A DNA stretch of 41,911 nucleotides from an uncultured Bacilli bacterium (GCA_934155185.1 CAKPGT010000009.1:1-41911); one strand, 5' to 3'; counted from the stretch's first letter, positions 6,537 to 14,600 are shown. A program made the numbers and translations. Notes: a model not told the origin generated them from the letters alone.

Positions 6537-8618
6537 ATGAACTTAGATTATTTAAATGATAGACAAAAAGAAGCTGTTCTATATGGAGATGGTCCGCTTT
6601 TAATACTTGCAGGTGCTGGTTCAGGTAAAACAAGCGTTTTAACTAAAAGAGTAGCTTACTTAATAAAAGAAAGATATGTAAATCCAAAGAATATAGTAGC
6701 GATTACATTTACTAATAAAGCCGCTAAAGAAATGAAAGAAAGAATAATAAAAGAAGTAGGAAGCATAGGCTATGATATACAAATATCTACTTTTCACTCA
6801 TTTGGTCTTAGAATAATAAAGGAAAATTATGAAAGGTTAGGTTATGAGAAAAACTTTACTATAATTGATAGTGATGATTCACTTACAGTTGTAAAGAAAA
6901 TATTAAAGGATATGAATATTGATACAACTAGATATAATCCTAAATTTATTAAAAACCAAATAAGTTCTTGTAAAAACGAAATGGTAATGCCAGAGGGGTA
7001 TAAAAGATTAGTTAATGATGATACAAGTGACATTATTTATAAAACTTATGTTAAATATCAAGAAGCATTACTTAGAAATAACTCACTTGATTTTGACGAC
7101 TTACTTATTAAACCAATAGAGCTATTTGACAAGTATCCTTCTGTATTAGAAAGCTACCAAGAATTATTTAAATATATATTTATAGATGAGTATCAAGATA
7201 CAAATGAAGCTCAGTATTTATTATCAAAAATGATAGCAGCTAAGTATAAAAATATATGTGTTGTAGGAGATGATGCACAGTCCATCTACTCATGGAGAGG
7301 TGCAAACTTTAAGAATATTCTTAACTTTGAAAAGGATTATAAAAACGCCAAAGTAATTTTACTTGAGCAGAACTACCGCTCTACAAAGACTATATTAAAT
7401 GCTGCCAATAGTGTAATTAAAAATAACATAGAAAAGAAAGATAAGAATCTATGGACAGATAATGAAGATGGAGAAAAAATAAAATACGTAAGGTTACTAG
7501 ATGAAAAAGATGAGGCCACTTTCGTTACAAAAGAGATTAAAAAGTTAAAAGATAACGGAGTAAGCCTAGATGATATAGCAGTTTTATATCGTACTAATGC
7601 TCAATCAAGAACGATAGAAGAAGGCTTTTTAGGAAGTAATATTCCTTATAGAATAGTTGGAGCTTTTGCGTTTTATTCTAGAAAAGAAATAAAAGATTTA
7701 CTTGCATATTTAAAACTTATTTATAACACTCGTGATGATGTTTCTTTAATGCGAATAATTAATTATCCAAAAAGAAAAATTGGTGCAAAAACAATTGATA
7801 ATTTAAGTATGGATGCTGTTTTAAATGGAACGTCTATGTTTGAATCTATAAAATCTGGTAAAGAGTTGGAATTTAAAAACCTAATAATTGATATGAAAAA
7901 TAAAAGCGAAAACTTATCTTTGACAGAAACTATAGATATGGTACTTGATAAATCAGGAATTAAAGCTGATTTAGAATCTGAGCATACCCTAGAGGCAGAT
8001 ATAAGATTAGAAAACTTAGATGAATTTAAATCTATTACAAAGACGTTTGAAGAAGAAAGCGGTATAGCTTCACTAGAAGACTTTTTAAATGAAGTAAGTT
8101 TAGTTAGTGATGTAAATGATCAAAAAGATGATTCTTCACCTAAAGTTACATTAATGACTATACATGCAGTTAAAGGCCTTGAATTTGACTATGTTTTTGT
8201 AGTTGGGATGGAGGAAAACATTTTTCCACATCTTAACTGTATAGAAGAAAATGGAATAGAAGAAGAAAGAAGACTCTGCTATGTAGCTATTACAAGAGCT
8301 AAAAAGAAATTATATGTAACAAATGCATATAAAAGAATGATATTTGGTAGAACAAGTGTTAATATGCCAAGTAGGTTTATTGGCGAAATTGATAAGGAAT
8401 GCATAGATATTCCGGTTAAGAAAGATATTAATACAAAAATAGATAAAAGTAAGATGTTTAACGATGATAACGGTTTAAGCATTGGCGATAATGTTATTCA
8501 TGATGTATATGGTACAGGTGTTGTTGTTATGGTAGATAAGAGCATTGCAACTATAGCATTTAAAGGACAAGGTATTAAAAAATTAATGAAAAATCATAAA
8601 AGTATAAAGAAGGTGTAA
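6537..8618 (+). CDS. pcrA: ATP-dependent DNA helicase PcrA/UvrD
   Basis: 693 residues from the preferred start, a superfamily 1A 3'-to-5' helicase for repair and for clearing replication obstacles. Motifs in order are Q-motif LNDRQKEAV, Walker A GAGSGKT, TFTNKAAKEM, Walker B FIDEYQDTN, GDDAQSIYSWRGA (III), EQNYRS (IV), TIHAVKGLEFDYVFV (V) and YVAITRAKKKLYV (VI). A C-terminal Tudor-like tail contains GDNVIHDVYGTG. An in-frame ATG lies at 6519, but it has no RBS and sits just past a possible -10 (TAAAAT 6506-6511). The ATG at 6537 has GTTGGTGA upstream and gives the usual N-terminus. rluB starts 2 nt after the stop, so the two are co-transcribed. Confidence 0.95.
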   Translation: MNLDYLNDRQKEAVLYGDGPLLILAGAGSGKTSVLTKRVAYLIKERYVNPKNIVAITFTNKAAKEMKERIIKEVGSIGYDIQISTFHSFGLRIIKENYERLGYEKNFTIIDSDDSLTVVKKILKDMNIDTTRYNPKFIKNQISSCKNEMVMPEGYKRLVNDDTSDIIYKTYVKYQEALLRNNSLDFDDLLIKPIELFDKYPSVLESYQELFKYIFIDEYQDTNEAQYLLSKMIAAKYKNICVVGDDAQSIYSWRGANFKNILNFEKDYKNAKVILLEQNYRSTKTILNAANSVIKNNIEKKDKNLWTDNEDGEKIKYVRLLDEKDEATFVTKEIKKLKDNGVSLDDIAVLYRTNAQSRTIEEGFLGSNIPYRIVGAFAFYSRKEIKDLLAYLKLIYNTRDDVSLMRIINYPKRKIGAKTIDNLSMDAVLNGTSMFESIKSGKELEFKNLIIDMKNKSENLSLTETIDMVLDKSGIKADLESEHTLEADIRLENLDEFKSITKTFEEESGIASLEDFLNEVSLVSDVNDQKDDSSPKVTLMTIHAVKGLEFDYVFVVGMEENIFPHLNCIEENGIEEERRLCYVAITRAKKKLYVTNAYKRMIFGRTSVNMPSRFIGEIDKECIDIPVKKDINTKIDKSKMFNDDNGLSIGDNVIHDVYGTGVVVMVDKSIATIAFKGQGIKKLMKNHKSIKKV

Positions 8619-8620
8619 TA

Positions 8621-9343
8621 ATGGAAAGATTGCAAAAGCTAATTGCAGAATCAGGATACTGTTCAAGAAGAAAAGCAGAGGATTTAATTAAGCAGGGTAA
8701 AGTTACTTTAAATGGAAAAAAAGTAACAGAACTAGGTGTTAAAGCAACATTTGGTGATGAAATATTAGTCTCTGGTAATTTAATTGAGTATCAAGAAAAA
8801 GAGTACTACTTATTTTATAAACCTAGAGGAGTAGTCTGTACAACCAAGGATGATAAAAATAGAAAAACTGTAATGGATTATTTTGATGATGTAAATAAAA
8901 GAATTTATCCAATAGGTAGACTAGACTATGATACTACAGGGTTACTTCTATTAACCAATGATGGTGATTTTGCTAATTTGATGATGCACCCTAAAAATAA
9001 AATAGATAAATTTTATGTTGCAAAGTTAGAGGGAATTGTAACTGTAGACGAAATAAAAAGGTTAAAAAAGGGAATTAAAATTGATAATAAGGTGGTTTAT
9101 CCTTCAAGAGTTAAACTAAAAAAATTAAATAAAAAAAATATGACTTCTATCGTTGAAATAACCATACATGATGGTATTAATCATGAAGTTAAAAGAATTT
9201 TTGAAAGTATAGGGCATAAGGTTATAAAGCTAAAAAGAGAAGCGTTTGCATTTTTAACTCTAGGTAATTTAAAAAGTGGTGAAAGAAGAATTCTTACTAA
9301 AAAAGAGGTAAGGCAGCTATATAATATTGCAGTAAATAAGTAG
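8621..9343 (+). CDS. rluB: 23S rRNA pseudouridine synthase, RsuA/RluB family
   Basis: 240 residues. An N-terminal S4 RNA-binding domain (1-60; MERLQKLIAESGYCSRRKAE) precedes a pseudouridine synthase domain with KPRGVVCT and the catalytic motif GRLDYDTTGLLLLTNDG. D102 is the expected nucleophile. The product isomerises a uridine in rRNA; RluB modifies 23S position 2605 by E. coli numbering, and the B. subtilis equivalent is YpuL. RsuA-like specificity for 16S rRNA cannot be ruled out from motifs alone, though Firmicutes of this gene size usually carry RluB. The RBS GAAGGTG lies at the very end of pcrA, so expression is coupled to the helicase. Confidence 0.9.
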   Translation: MERLQKLIAESGYCSRRKAEDLIKQGKVTLNGKKVTELGVKATFGDEILVSGNLIEYQEKEYYLFYKPRGVVCTTKDDKNRKTVMDYFDDVNKRIYPIGRLDYDTTGLLLLTNDGDFANLMMHPKNKIDKFYVAKLEGIVTVDEIKRLKKGIKIDNKVVYPSRVKLKKLNKKNMTSIVEITIHDGINHEVKRIFESIGHKVIKLKREAFAFLTLGNLKSGERRILTKKEVRQLYNIAVNK

Positions 9344-9344
9344 G

Positions 9345-9467
9345 ATGAATTACATTAATAGGTTAGTAAGCGATTTAAAACTGTATAGTAGAAGGTTACT
9401 TAGAAAAGAAGATAATTTATCTTTTAAAAAATGGAAGAAAATGGCTTTAAAGAATACAAAGGCTTAA
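9345..9467 (+). CDS. Possible 40-residue basic small protein
   Basis: A short open frame starting 2 nt after the rluB stop. It encodes 40 residues with many Lys/Arg (SRRLLRKEDN, KKWKKMALKN). The only RBS-like sequence is TAGG immediately before ATG, so translation would depend on termination-reinitiation from rluB. I recognise no family. It could be a real small protein, the remnant of a longer gene, or chance. It fills most of the 184-nt space before the next terminator, in which nothing else is seen. Confidence 0.3.
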   Translation: MNYINRLVSDLKLYSRRLLRKEDNLSFKKWKKMALKNTKA

Positions 9468-9527
9468 GGTAAGTACTACTTTTACCGATTTTGATAAAAA
9501 CACAATACATAGTAATCAATACTTACT

Positions 9528-9564
9528 AAAAAAGAAGACTTTGAAAAATCTAGTCTTCTTTTTT
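9528..9564. terminator. Bidirectional Rho-independent terminator (rluB / ferredoxin)
   Basis: Perfect 13-bp arms AAAAAAGAAGACT (9528-9540) and AGTCTTCTTTTTT (9552-9564), loop 11 nt, with a T-run on either strand. It separates the convergent rluB and ferredoxin units and overlaps the ferredoxin stop codon. Confidence 0.9.
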
Positions 9565-9759
9565 ATCTTCTTCTTTAGAAATTGCTTCAGTAGGGCATCC
9601 TTCCATAGCGCTAGTTGCTTTTTCTTCTATTTCTTTATCAGTTATTTTTTCATCTTTTGCGACTGCAAAGCCTTCAGAAGAAAATTCAAAAACCTCCTCA
9701 CATATGCTGCAGCAAGCTCCGCATCCTATACAAGCATTTTCATCAACTTTAAATTTCAT
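9550..9759 (-). CDS. Single [4Fe-4S] ferredoxin
   Basis: 69 residues. The cluster ligands follow the monocluster pattern CIGCGAC near the start (C10, C13, C16) and C55 in GCPTEAI. Two further Cys (C17, C20) sit next to the cluster; in Thermotoga-type ferredoxins an equivalent extra Cys forms a disulfide. The tail is acidic (KEEDKKED). The product is a small soluble low-potential electron carrier for anaerobic metabolism. RBS AAGGAGGAATT precedes the ATG and a good promoter lies upstream. It is monocistronic, and no redox partner is encoded nearby. Confidence 0.9.
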   Translation of the reverse strand: MKFKVDENACIGCGACCSICEEVFEFSSEGFAVAKDEKITDKEIEEKATSAMEGCPTEAISKEEDKKED

Positions 9760-9776
9760 AATTCCTCCTTAATGAA

Positions 9777-9804
9777 ATTATATAACAACTATAAAAAAAA
9801 TCAA
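9777..9804 (-). promoter_or_regulatory. Promoter of the ferredoxin gene
   Basis: On the minus strand: TTGATT (9804-9799), a 16-nt spacer and TATAAT (9782-9777), 18 nt before the ATG at 9759. Confidence 0.6.
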
Positions 9805-9866
9805 TAATGCTTTAAAAAAAAAATAAATTATGATATTATATACTTATAAGATATGGAGGTTTAAAG

Positions 9867-10676
9867 ATGCAATCTAGAATGGATAAATATCAAACAAGTA
9901 AGCCAAAAAGATATGAACGTACCAAAAAAAATACTAAGCTATATGAAGATGTATATGATGATATTTATAGAGACACTACATATCAAAACATGCAGGTTAT
10001 AGATTCTGTCAAGGAAATAAATATTAATAAACTAAAGAATATAATAGATGATAAATATGATACAAGGCAGTATAGAACTCTTCAAAACTATTCTATAGAA
10101 GATGATAGTTACGATGAAAGTATATTAAATAATAGACAAAGAGTATATGATATTAATCAAATAATTAGTGATGCTAAGAATAAAAGATCATTTATTGAAG
10201 AAGCAAAAGAAAAACAAAAATATTTAAACTATGATAATCATAGTGTTAAAAATGTTGATGATTATAGTGGATTAGAAAATGAGGAAAAGGAACTAGAGGA
10301 ATTAATAAATACAATAACAATACCTAAAGAAAACACTAATAATGAAGATGAAAGTGAGCTAGATTTATTTTCTGATTTAAAAGGTAGTGAAAACACCATA
10401 GTTACTAATCCGATTGAAGCTTCATTTGAAGTTGATACAAACGAATTTAATAATGAAGACAAAGAGGAAAAAATAGGAAAAACAGCTAGCAGGGCAGATA
10501 AAACATTTTACACAGACTCTAATATGTTTACAAAAAATGATTTTGAGGATTTTAACACTTTGTCAAATGAGCTTACAAGCACAAGTAAGGCAAAAAAAAC
10601 CGTTATTGTAGTTTTAGTTTTAGCAATTTTAGCTGTAATAGGATATTATGTTATGACTAAATTCATCTTAAAGTAG
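9867..10676 (+). CDS. Tail-anchored acidic membrane protein of unknown function
   Basis: 269 residues, family not recognised. About 240 residues are highly charged and low in complexity, rich in Asp, Glu, Asn, Lys and Tyr (for example ENEEKELEELINTITIP). One C-terminal transmembrane helix follows (about 246-264, VIVVLVLAILAVIGYYVM) with a tiny exterior tail. There is no signal peptide, so the bulk should face the cytosol. RBS GGAGG lies before the ATG, and a weak promoter (TTTAAA 9811-9816, 17 nt, TATTAT 9834-9839) upstream. The neighbour is the sporulation gene yunB, but a terminator separates them. A scaffold or division/sporulation role is only a guess. Confidence 0.7.
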   Translation: MQSRMDKYQTSKPKRYERTKKNTKLYEDVYDDIYRDTTYQNMQVIDSVKEININKLKNIIDDKYDTRQYRTLQNYSIEDDSYDESILNNRQRVYDINQIISDAKNKRSFIEEAKEKQKYLNYDNHSVKNVDDYSGLENEEKELEELINTITIPKENTNNEDESELDLFSDLKGSENTIVTNPIEASFEVDTNEFNNEDKEEKIGKTASRADKTFYTDSNMFTKNDFEDFNTLSNELTSTSKAKKTVIVVLVLAILAVIGYYVMTKFILK

Positions 10677-10700
10677 GAATAATTTATTCTTACTTTTTTT
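10671..10700 (+). terminator. Rho-independent terminator before yunB
   Basis: AAGTAGGAAT pairs with ATTCTTACTT (one G-U), followed by TTTTT. It overlaps the stop codon of the tail-anchored protein gene. Confidence 0.7.
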
Positions 10701-10713
10701 CATATATTTTATT

Positions 10714-11424
10714 ATGATAGAAAACGTGAAAAATAATAAAAGAAAATACTTATTTACAATTTTTTTAATAGTATTTTTTGTTCTGCTATTTATGATCATT
10801 TTAAATAAAAAAGCTTATCCTGTTGTTATGAATTATGCTAGTGTAGAGACAAGAAAAATAGCAATAGAAGTACTAAGAGAAACAGGAATTAATGAAGTAA
10901 ATAAAAAAATAAAAGGTAGTAGACTTCTTGATATAGATAAAAACAATAATGGAGATATTGAAGGCATAAACATTAATACGCCAATTGTAAATGATATTTT
11001 AGTAATTGTCTCTAAAAACATTAGAAAAAGACTAAAAGAAGTAGAAAAGGGTATTAACTTACCTTATGAATTATATCCTGATTTTTTAGATAAAAAATTT
11101 AAAAATGGTATGGTATATGGTGTTCCTATTGGAATAGTTTTTAAAAATATTTTCTTTTCTAGTTTTGGACCTAGAATCCCAGTTAAGGTAGAATATTCTG
11201 GAAATGTAGGATTGGATGTTAAAACTCATGTTAAAAGTTATGGATTAAATAGTGCGTTAGTCGAGGTATATATTTATGTTGAAGTAACGCAAAGGACCAT
11301 TTTACCTTTTCAGTTAAAAGAAGAAAAAGTTACATCTGAAATTCCTGTTGTAATGAGAGTTATAAAAGGTAATTTACCTAATTATGTTACTGGAACATCT
11401 TCATATAGTTTGCCTATAGACTAA
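10714..11424 (+). CDS. yunB: Sporulation protein YunB
   Basis: 236 residues matching the YunB family, sigma-E-dependent proteins needed for normal spore morphology in Bacillus. It has one N-terminal transmembrane helix (about 13-32) and then a family-typical extracytoplasmic domain. Recognisable stretches are VPIGIVFKNIFFSSFGPRIP and GNVGLDVKTHVKSYGLN. No ribosome-binding site is visible before the ATG at 10714, and only 14 nt separate it from a terminator. A GTG at 10726 (MKNNKRKY) is an alternative start, also without a clear RBS. Leaderless translation is possible. yutD follows after 36 nt from its own promoter. Confidence 0.85.
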   Translation: MIENVKNNKRKYLFTIFLIVFFVLLFMIILNKKAYPVVMNYASVETRKIAIEVLRETGINEVNKKIKGSRLLDIDKNNNGDIEGININTPIVNDILVIVSKNIRKRLKEVEKGINLPYELYPDFLDKKFKNGMVYGVPIGIVFKNIFFSSFGPRIPVKVEYSGNVGLDVKTHVKSYGLNSALVEVYIYVEVTQRTILPFQLKEEKVTSEIPVVMRVIKGNLPNYVTGTSSYSLPID

Positions 11425-11438
11425 AAAAATGTTATAAT
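11410..11438 (+). promoter_or_regulatory. Promoter of yutD
   Basis: TTGCCT (11410-11415), a 17-nt spacer and TATAAT (11433-11438), overlapping the end of yunB. RBS GGAGGAAC follows at about 11452-11459. Confidence 0.65.
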
Positions 11439-11460
11439 TTTTATATAATGTGGAGGAACA

Positions 11461-11736
11461 ATGGAAAAAGTAAATATAGATAAATATCAATATGAAATAA
11501 TTAAAGATTATAAAAATGGGTATAATAAAGAAGAATTTTTATCAAAGTGTACGGATTATTTTTATGACTACGATTATGTGGTTGGTGACTGGGCTTATGG
11601 TAAGGTAAGGCTAAAAGGCTTTTATGACAAAAAAAACAAAAAATGTAAAGAAATTAATAATTTTGACAATTTAGATAAATATATAAAAGAAAATTGTGCT
11701 TTTGATTGTGCATATTTTGTTGCAAAAAAAAATTAG
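11461..11736 (+). CDS. yutD: YutD family protein
   Basis: 91 residues. The signature DYVVGDWAYGKVRLKGFYD (residues 38-56) matches the YutD (DUF1027) family, found mainly in Bacilli, and a second conserved patch follows around CAFDCAYFVAKK. No catalytic role is established; it is a small cytosolic protein. It is preceded by its own promoter and a strong RBS and followed after 42 nt by the DUF1292 gene. Its presence supports placing the organism in Bacilli in the broad sense. Confidence 0.85.
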   Translation: MEKVNIDKYQYEIIKDYKNGYNKEEFLSKCTDYFYDYDYVVGDWAYGKVRLKGFYDKKNKKCKEINNFDNLDKYIKENCAFDCAYFVAKKN

Positions 11737-11778
11737 TTATGCTAGAATTATTTATATAAGGATAAAAGAGGTGTTGTT

Positions 11779-12150
11779 ATGGTAACTACTAGTAGCATAG
11801 GAAGCGGCAAAAAAGTTAATGTTGGAAAAAGTTTTGCAAATGGTATGTCAGCATTGCAAACGATACAAAATGAAAAATTCGTAGTAGTGGATGAAACAGG
11901 TACCAAAAAAGATGCTGAAAGACTTTCAATATTTAAATTAAAAGATAGTGACAAAACTTACATTGTTTATTCATTTAATGAAGTTGATGATAATGATATG
12001 ATGAAGCTTTATGTTGCTATATTAAATGAAAAAGATGGAGTATATCAATTAGAAAATATTTCAGACAGCGATGAATGGACTAAAGTAAAGGATGCAATGA
12101 GAAAAATAGCAAAAGATGGACAACAAGTTTTGAATGATGGAGAACAATAA
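11779..12150 (+). CDS. DUF1292 family protein
   Basis: 123 residues. The core (residues 30-105) follows the DUF1292/YrzB pattern: FVVVDETG, then KTYIVYSF, then KLYVAILNEKDGVYQLENI and DEWTKVKDAM. DUF1292 proteins are small acidic cytosolic proteins of unknown role. Here an extra N-terminal 28 residues (Ser/Gly-rich) precede the domain. RBS AGAGGTG lies upstream. It lies in a same-strand run with yutD and the coiled-coil protein, 21 nt from the latter's start, so they are probably co-transcribed. Confidence 0.75.
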   Translation: MVTTSSIGSGKKVNVGKSFANGMSALQTIQNEKFVVVDETGTKKDAERLSIFKLKDSDKTYIVYSFNEVDDNDMMKLYVAILNEKDGVYQLENISDSDEWTKVKDAMRKIAKDGQQVLNDGEQ

Positions 12151-12171
12151 TTAATAGTAGGAGGTTTCGTG

Positions 12172-12954
12172 ATGAGTGATAAGAAAAAAAATATAAAATC
12201 TGGTAATAATATTGAACTTGATGGTGGAATAACCGTTTTAAATAATATCTCTGTTTCCGAAAAGGTGGAAGAAAAAAAAGAAGAGGCGGCAACCCTAGAA
12301 GAAAATAAACAGCCAGTTATTAACAATGTAGAAGAAAAAAAAGAAGATGAAATTAATAAAGATATTAACGTTACTTCTGCTACTCCTGCTATAGATCCAA
12401 CTATAATACCTTCAGGACCTACTGAAATAAACTTTAGTGGTGAAATTCCATCAATAGTTCCAAATACACCTGTTGAAGAACCTATTCTTCCTAATATTAA
12501 TGTTCCCAATGAACCAGATGAACCATCAAAACAACCTTTATTTGAAAATTATAGTAGTTTTGAATTCCCAATGAAAGCCTCAAAAATTAGTAATTTTGAT
12601 AGTACACCAATTCCGCAAAGCTATGATGAACCAATTTCAATGCCAGGTGACATTGAAACTGCTATTGGTAATTTAAGAGACGAGGTAATGAAAGCTGTTG
12701 GAAGCAACCTACAATTAAAAGATGAGGTTAATAGACTAAGTTTAGAGAACAGCGACTTAAAGAATCAATTAGAAAAGGAAACTTCTGATAATGCTAATTT
12801 AAGAGCTACTATATCTGATATGCAATCTAAGGTAAGCAATATGCAAGCTAGAGTATTAGATATGTTTGGCATGGGAGGAAATATAAATCAAAATCCTTCT
12901 AATTCATTTAATAGTTATGATGATTTAAACGCTGGAAGAAATAAAGTATCGTAA
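12172..12954 (+). CDS. Proline-rich protein with C-terminal coiled coil, unknown function
   Basis: 260 residues, family not recognised. Residues 1-65 are charged (EKKEE, EENK repeats), and 66-150 are Pro-rich and probably disordered (PTIIPSGPTE, PVEEPILPNINVPNEP). Residues 160-225 form a coiled coil with repeated Leu/Asn heptads (QLKDEVNRLSLENSDLKNQL). The tail is Asn/Gly/Ser-rich. No signal peptide or membrane helix is visible. The start is ATG 12172, because AGGAGG at 12159-12164 is 7 nt upstream; a GTG at 12169 is too close. A structural or scaffolding role, perhaps in spore formation given the SASP gene next, is inference. Confidence 0.7.
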   Translation: MSDKKKNIKSGNNIELDGGITVLNNISVSEKVEEKKEEAATLEENKQPVINNVEEKKEDEINKDINVTSATPAIDPTIIPSGPTEINFSGEIPSIVPNTPVEEPILPNINVPNEPDEPSKQPLFENYSSFEFPMKASKISNFDSTPIPQSYDEPISMPGDIETAIGNLRDEVMKAVGSNLQLKDEVNRLSLENSDLKNQLEKETSDNANLRATISDMQSKVSNMQARVLDMFGMGGNINQNPSNSFNSYDDLNAGRNKVS

Positions 12955-12983
12955 TTTATAAATTTAATATATATGGATAAACT

Positions 12984-13013
12984 AAAGGTATACTAGATAA
13001 GTATATCTTTTAT
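12984..13013 (+). terminator. Rho-independent terminator before the SASP gene
   Basis: GGTATACT (12987-12994) pairs with AGTATATC (13000-13007), followed by TTTTATTATT. Confidence 0.6.
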
Positions 13014-13051
13014 TATTAAAAAAATTTACAAAAATTTCCAATGAAAAAATT

Positions 13052-13080
13052 GTATGAAATGACAAAATTTTCACATTCTA
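13052..13080 (+). promoter_or_regulatory. Sigma-G-like forespore promoter of the SASP gene
   Basis: GTATG (13052-13056), a 17-nt spacer and CATTCTA (13074-13080) match the sigma-G consensus GHATR / CATNHTA, one base short of the usual 18-nt spacing. The following gene is a SASP, whose transcription in Bacillus is sigma-G-dependent, so site and gene agree. Confidence 0.7.
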
Positions 13081-13106
13081 TTAGTGTATAGGAGGTGAAA
13101 ACAGAC

Positions 13107-13310
13107 ATGAAAAACAACAGTAAATTAGTAGCTCCACAAGCTAAACAAGCTATTGATCAAATGAAATACGAGATTGCTAATGAATTTGGTGTAAATTTAG
13201 GCCCTGATGCTACAGCTAGAGCTAATGGTTCAGTTGGTGGTGAAATAACAAAACGTTTAGTAAAAATGGGTGAATCACAATTAGGTGGATCATATAACAT
13301 TCAAAAGTAA
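13107..13310 (+). CDS. Alpha/beta-type small acid-soluble spore protein
   Basis: 67 residues. It has the two conserved DNA-binding regions of alpha/beta SASPs: KYEIANEFGVNLG (about residues 20-32) and ANGSVGGEITKRLVKMGE (about 41-58). These proteins coat spore DNA in the forespore, protecting it from UV and heat. They are degraded at germination by the GPR protease at the E-I-A site in the first region. The start is ATG 13107, placed 8 nt after a full AGGAGGTGA; a GTG inside that RBS (13095) is in frame but not credible. It is monocistronic, between a sigma-G-like promoter and a strong terminator. Confidence 0.95.
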   Translation: MKNNSKLVAPQAKQAIDQMKYEIANEFGVNLGPDATARANGSVGGEITKRLVKMGESQLGGSYNIQK

Positions 13311-13337
13311 TTAATTTAAAATAATAGATTTATATAG

Positions 13338-13365
13338 AAGGTGGCAGTATTTTTGCCACCTTTTT
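13338..13365 (+). terminator. Strong Rho-independent terminator after the SASP gene
   Basis: AAGGTGGCA (13338-13346) pairs perfectly with TGCCACCTT (13354-13362), followed by a T-run. Confidence 0.95.
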
Positions 13366-13416
13366 GTTTTAATTATATTTATTTTGTTGTATAATTATTA
13401 ACAGGAGTGTGATTTT

Positions 13417-14592
13417 GTGAAAATATTATCTGTTAATGCTGGTTCTTCATCACTTAAGTTCCAGTTATATGAAATGCCAGAAGAGAAGGTATTGATATCT
13501 GGTCTTATGGAAAGAATTGGTATAGGAAATAGTTTTTATACAATAAAGATAAATGGTGAAAAAATAAAAAAGGAAGCAGAACTAAATGATCATGAGGAAG
13601 CTTTTGAAACATTAGTTAAAGAACTAGAAGCTAATAATGTTGTAGAGTCACTTGATGAAATAAAAGGAATTGGTCACCGTATAGTACAAGGTGGTGATTA
13701 TTTTGATAGAACTGTTGTAATTGATAAAAACGTACTATCAAAGATAGAGGAATTATCTGCTTTAGCGCCACTTCATAATCCAGCTGCTGCAGTTGGTATT
13801 AAAGCTGCTATTGACGTATTTCCTAACGCTATTCAAACGGCAGTTTTTGATACAGCATTTCATCAAACTATGCCAGAAGAAAATTACTTGTATGCTCTTC
13901 CTATGAAATGGTATGAGGATTTAAAAGTTAGAAGATATGGTGCTCATGGTACATCACATAAGTTTGTTTCTGAAAGAATGAATGAAATACTAGGAAGAAC
14001 TGATACTAAATTAATTACATGTCATATAGGTAATGGTGCTTCAGTAAGTGCTGTTGTAAATGGTAAATGTTTAAATACTAGTATGGGACTTACACCAAAT
14101 GCAGGACTTATTATGGGAACTAGATGCGGAGATATTGATGCTAGTATTATCCCTTATGTAATGGAAAAAACTAATATGACACCTAAAGAAATTGATAATG
14201 CAATTAATAAAGAAAGTGGTCTTTTAGCTATAAGTAGAAAATCAAGTGATTCAAGAGATATAGAAGATGGAATTGCAGCAGGAGATGAAAACTGCATATT
14301 AGCTCAGAAGATGTATGTTAGAAGAATTGTTGATTATATTGCTAAATACTATGTTGAAATGAATGGATGTGATGCTATAGTATTTACTGCAGGTATTGGT
14401 GAAAAGGCTATTGATACAAGACGTGACATATTAAATTGCCTTGGCTCTCTTGGAATATACTTAGATGAAGAAGCCAATAATTGTAGAGGAAAAGAATGCA
14501 TGATATCTACAAAAGACTCTAAAGTAGAGTGCTGGGTAATACCAACAGACGAAGAACTTATGATCGCAAGAGATACTATGGAATTAGTGTAG
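13417..14592 (+). CDS. ackA: Acetate kinase
   Basis: 391 residues, close to the usual 395-400. The enzyme converts acetyl phosphate and ADP to acetate and ATP, a main energy step in fermenting anaerobes. Visible motifs are NAGSSSLKFQLYEMP at the N-terminus, GHRIVQGG, FDTAFHQTMP, RRYGAHGTSHKFV, HIGNGAS, TSMGLTPNAGLIMGTRCGDID and FTAGIGE. The start is GTG at 13417 behind CAGGAGTGTGAT. A -10 box TATAAT lies at 13390-13395 with only a weak -35. Phosphotransacetylase is not adjacent. The phosphoesterase gene begins 8 nt after the stop, so they form an operon. Confidence 0.97.
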   Translation: MKILSVNAGSSSLKFQLYEMPEEKVLISGLMERIGIGNSFYTIKINGEKIKKEAELNDHEEAFETLVKELEANNVVESLDEIKGIGHRIVQGGDYFDRTVVIDKNVLSKIEELSALAPLHNPAAAVGIKAAIDVFPNAIQTAVFDTAFHQTMPEENYLYALPMKWYEDLKVRRYGAHGTSHKFVSERMNEILGRTDTKLITCHIGNGASVSAVVNGKCLNTSMGLTPNAGLIMGTRCGDIDASIIPYVMEKTNMTPKEIDNAINKESGLLAISRKSSDSRDIEDGIAAGDENCILAQKMYVRRIVDYIAKYYVEMNGCDAIVFTAGIGEKAIDTRRDILNCLGSLGIYLDEEANNCRGKECMISTKDSKVECWVIPTDEELMIARDTMELV

Positions 14593-14600
14593 GATTTTAA

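Noticed and set aside
9541..9807. 88-residue plus-strand open frame opposite the ferredoxin
   Set aside because: Phe/Ser-rich shadow of the ferredoxin gene; the minus-strand product has the complete iron-sulfur Cys pattern, a promoter and an RBS.
12045..12509. 154-residue minus-strand open frame over the DUF1292 / coiled-coil junction
   Set aside because: Its sequence is simply the reverse of the Glu/Lys- and Pro-rich coding region, with Ser/Phe runs; the two plus-strand genes have clear RBSs.
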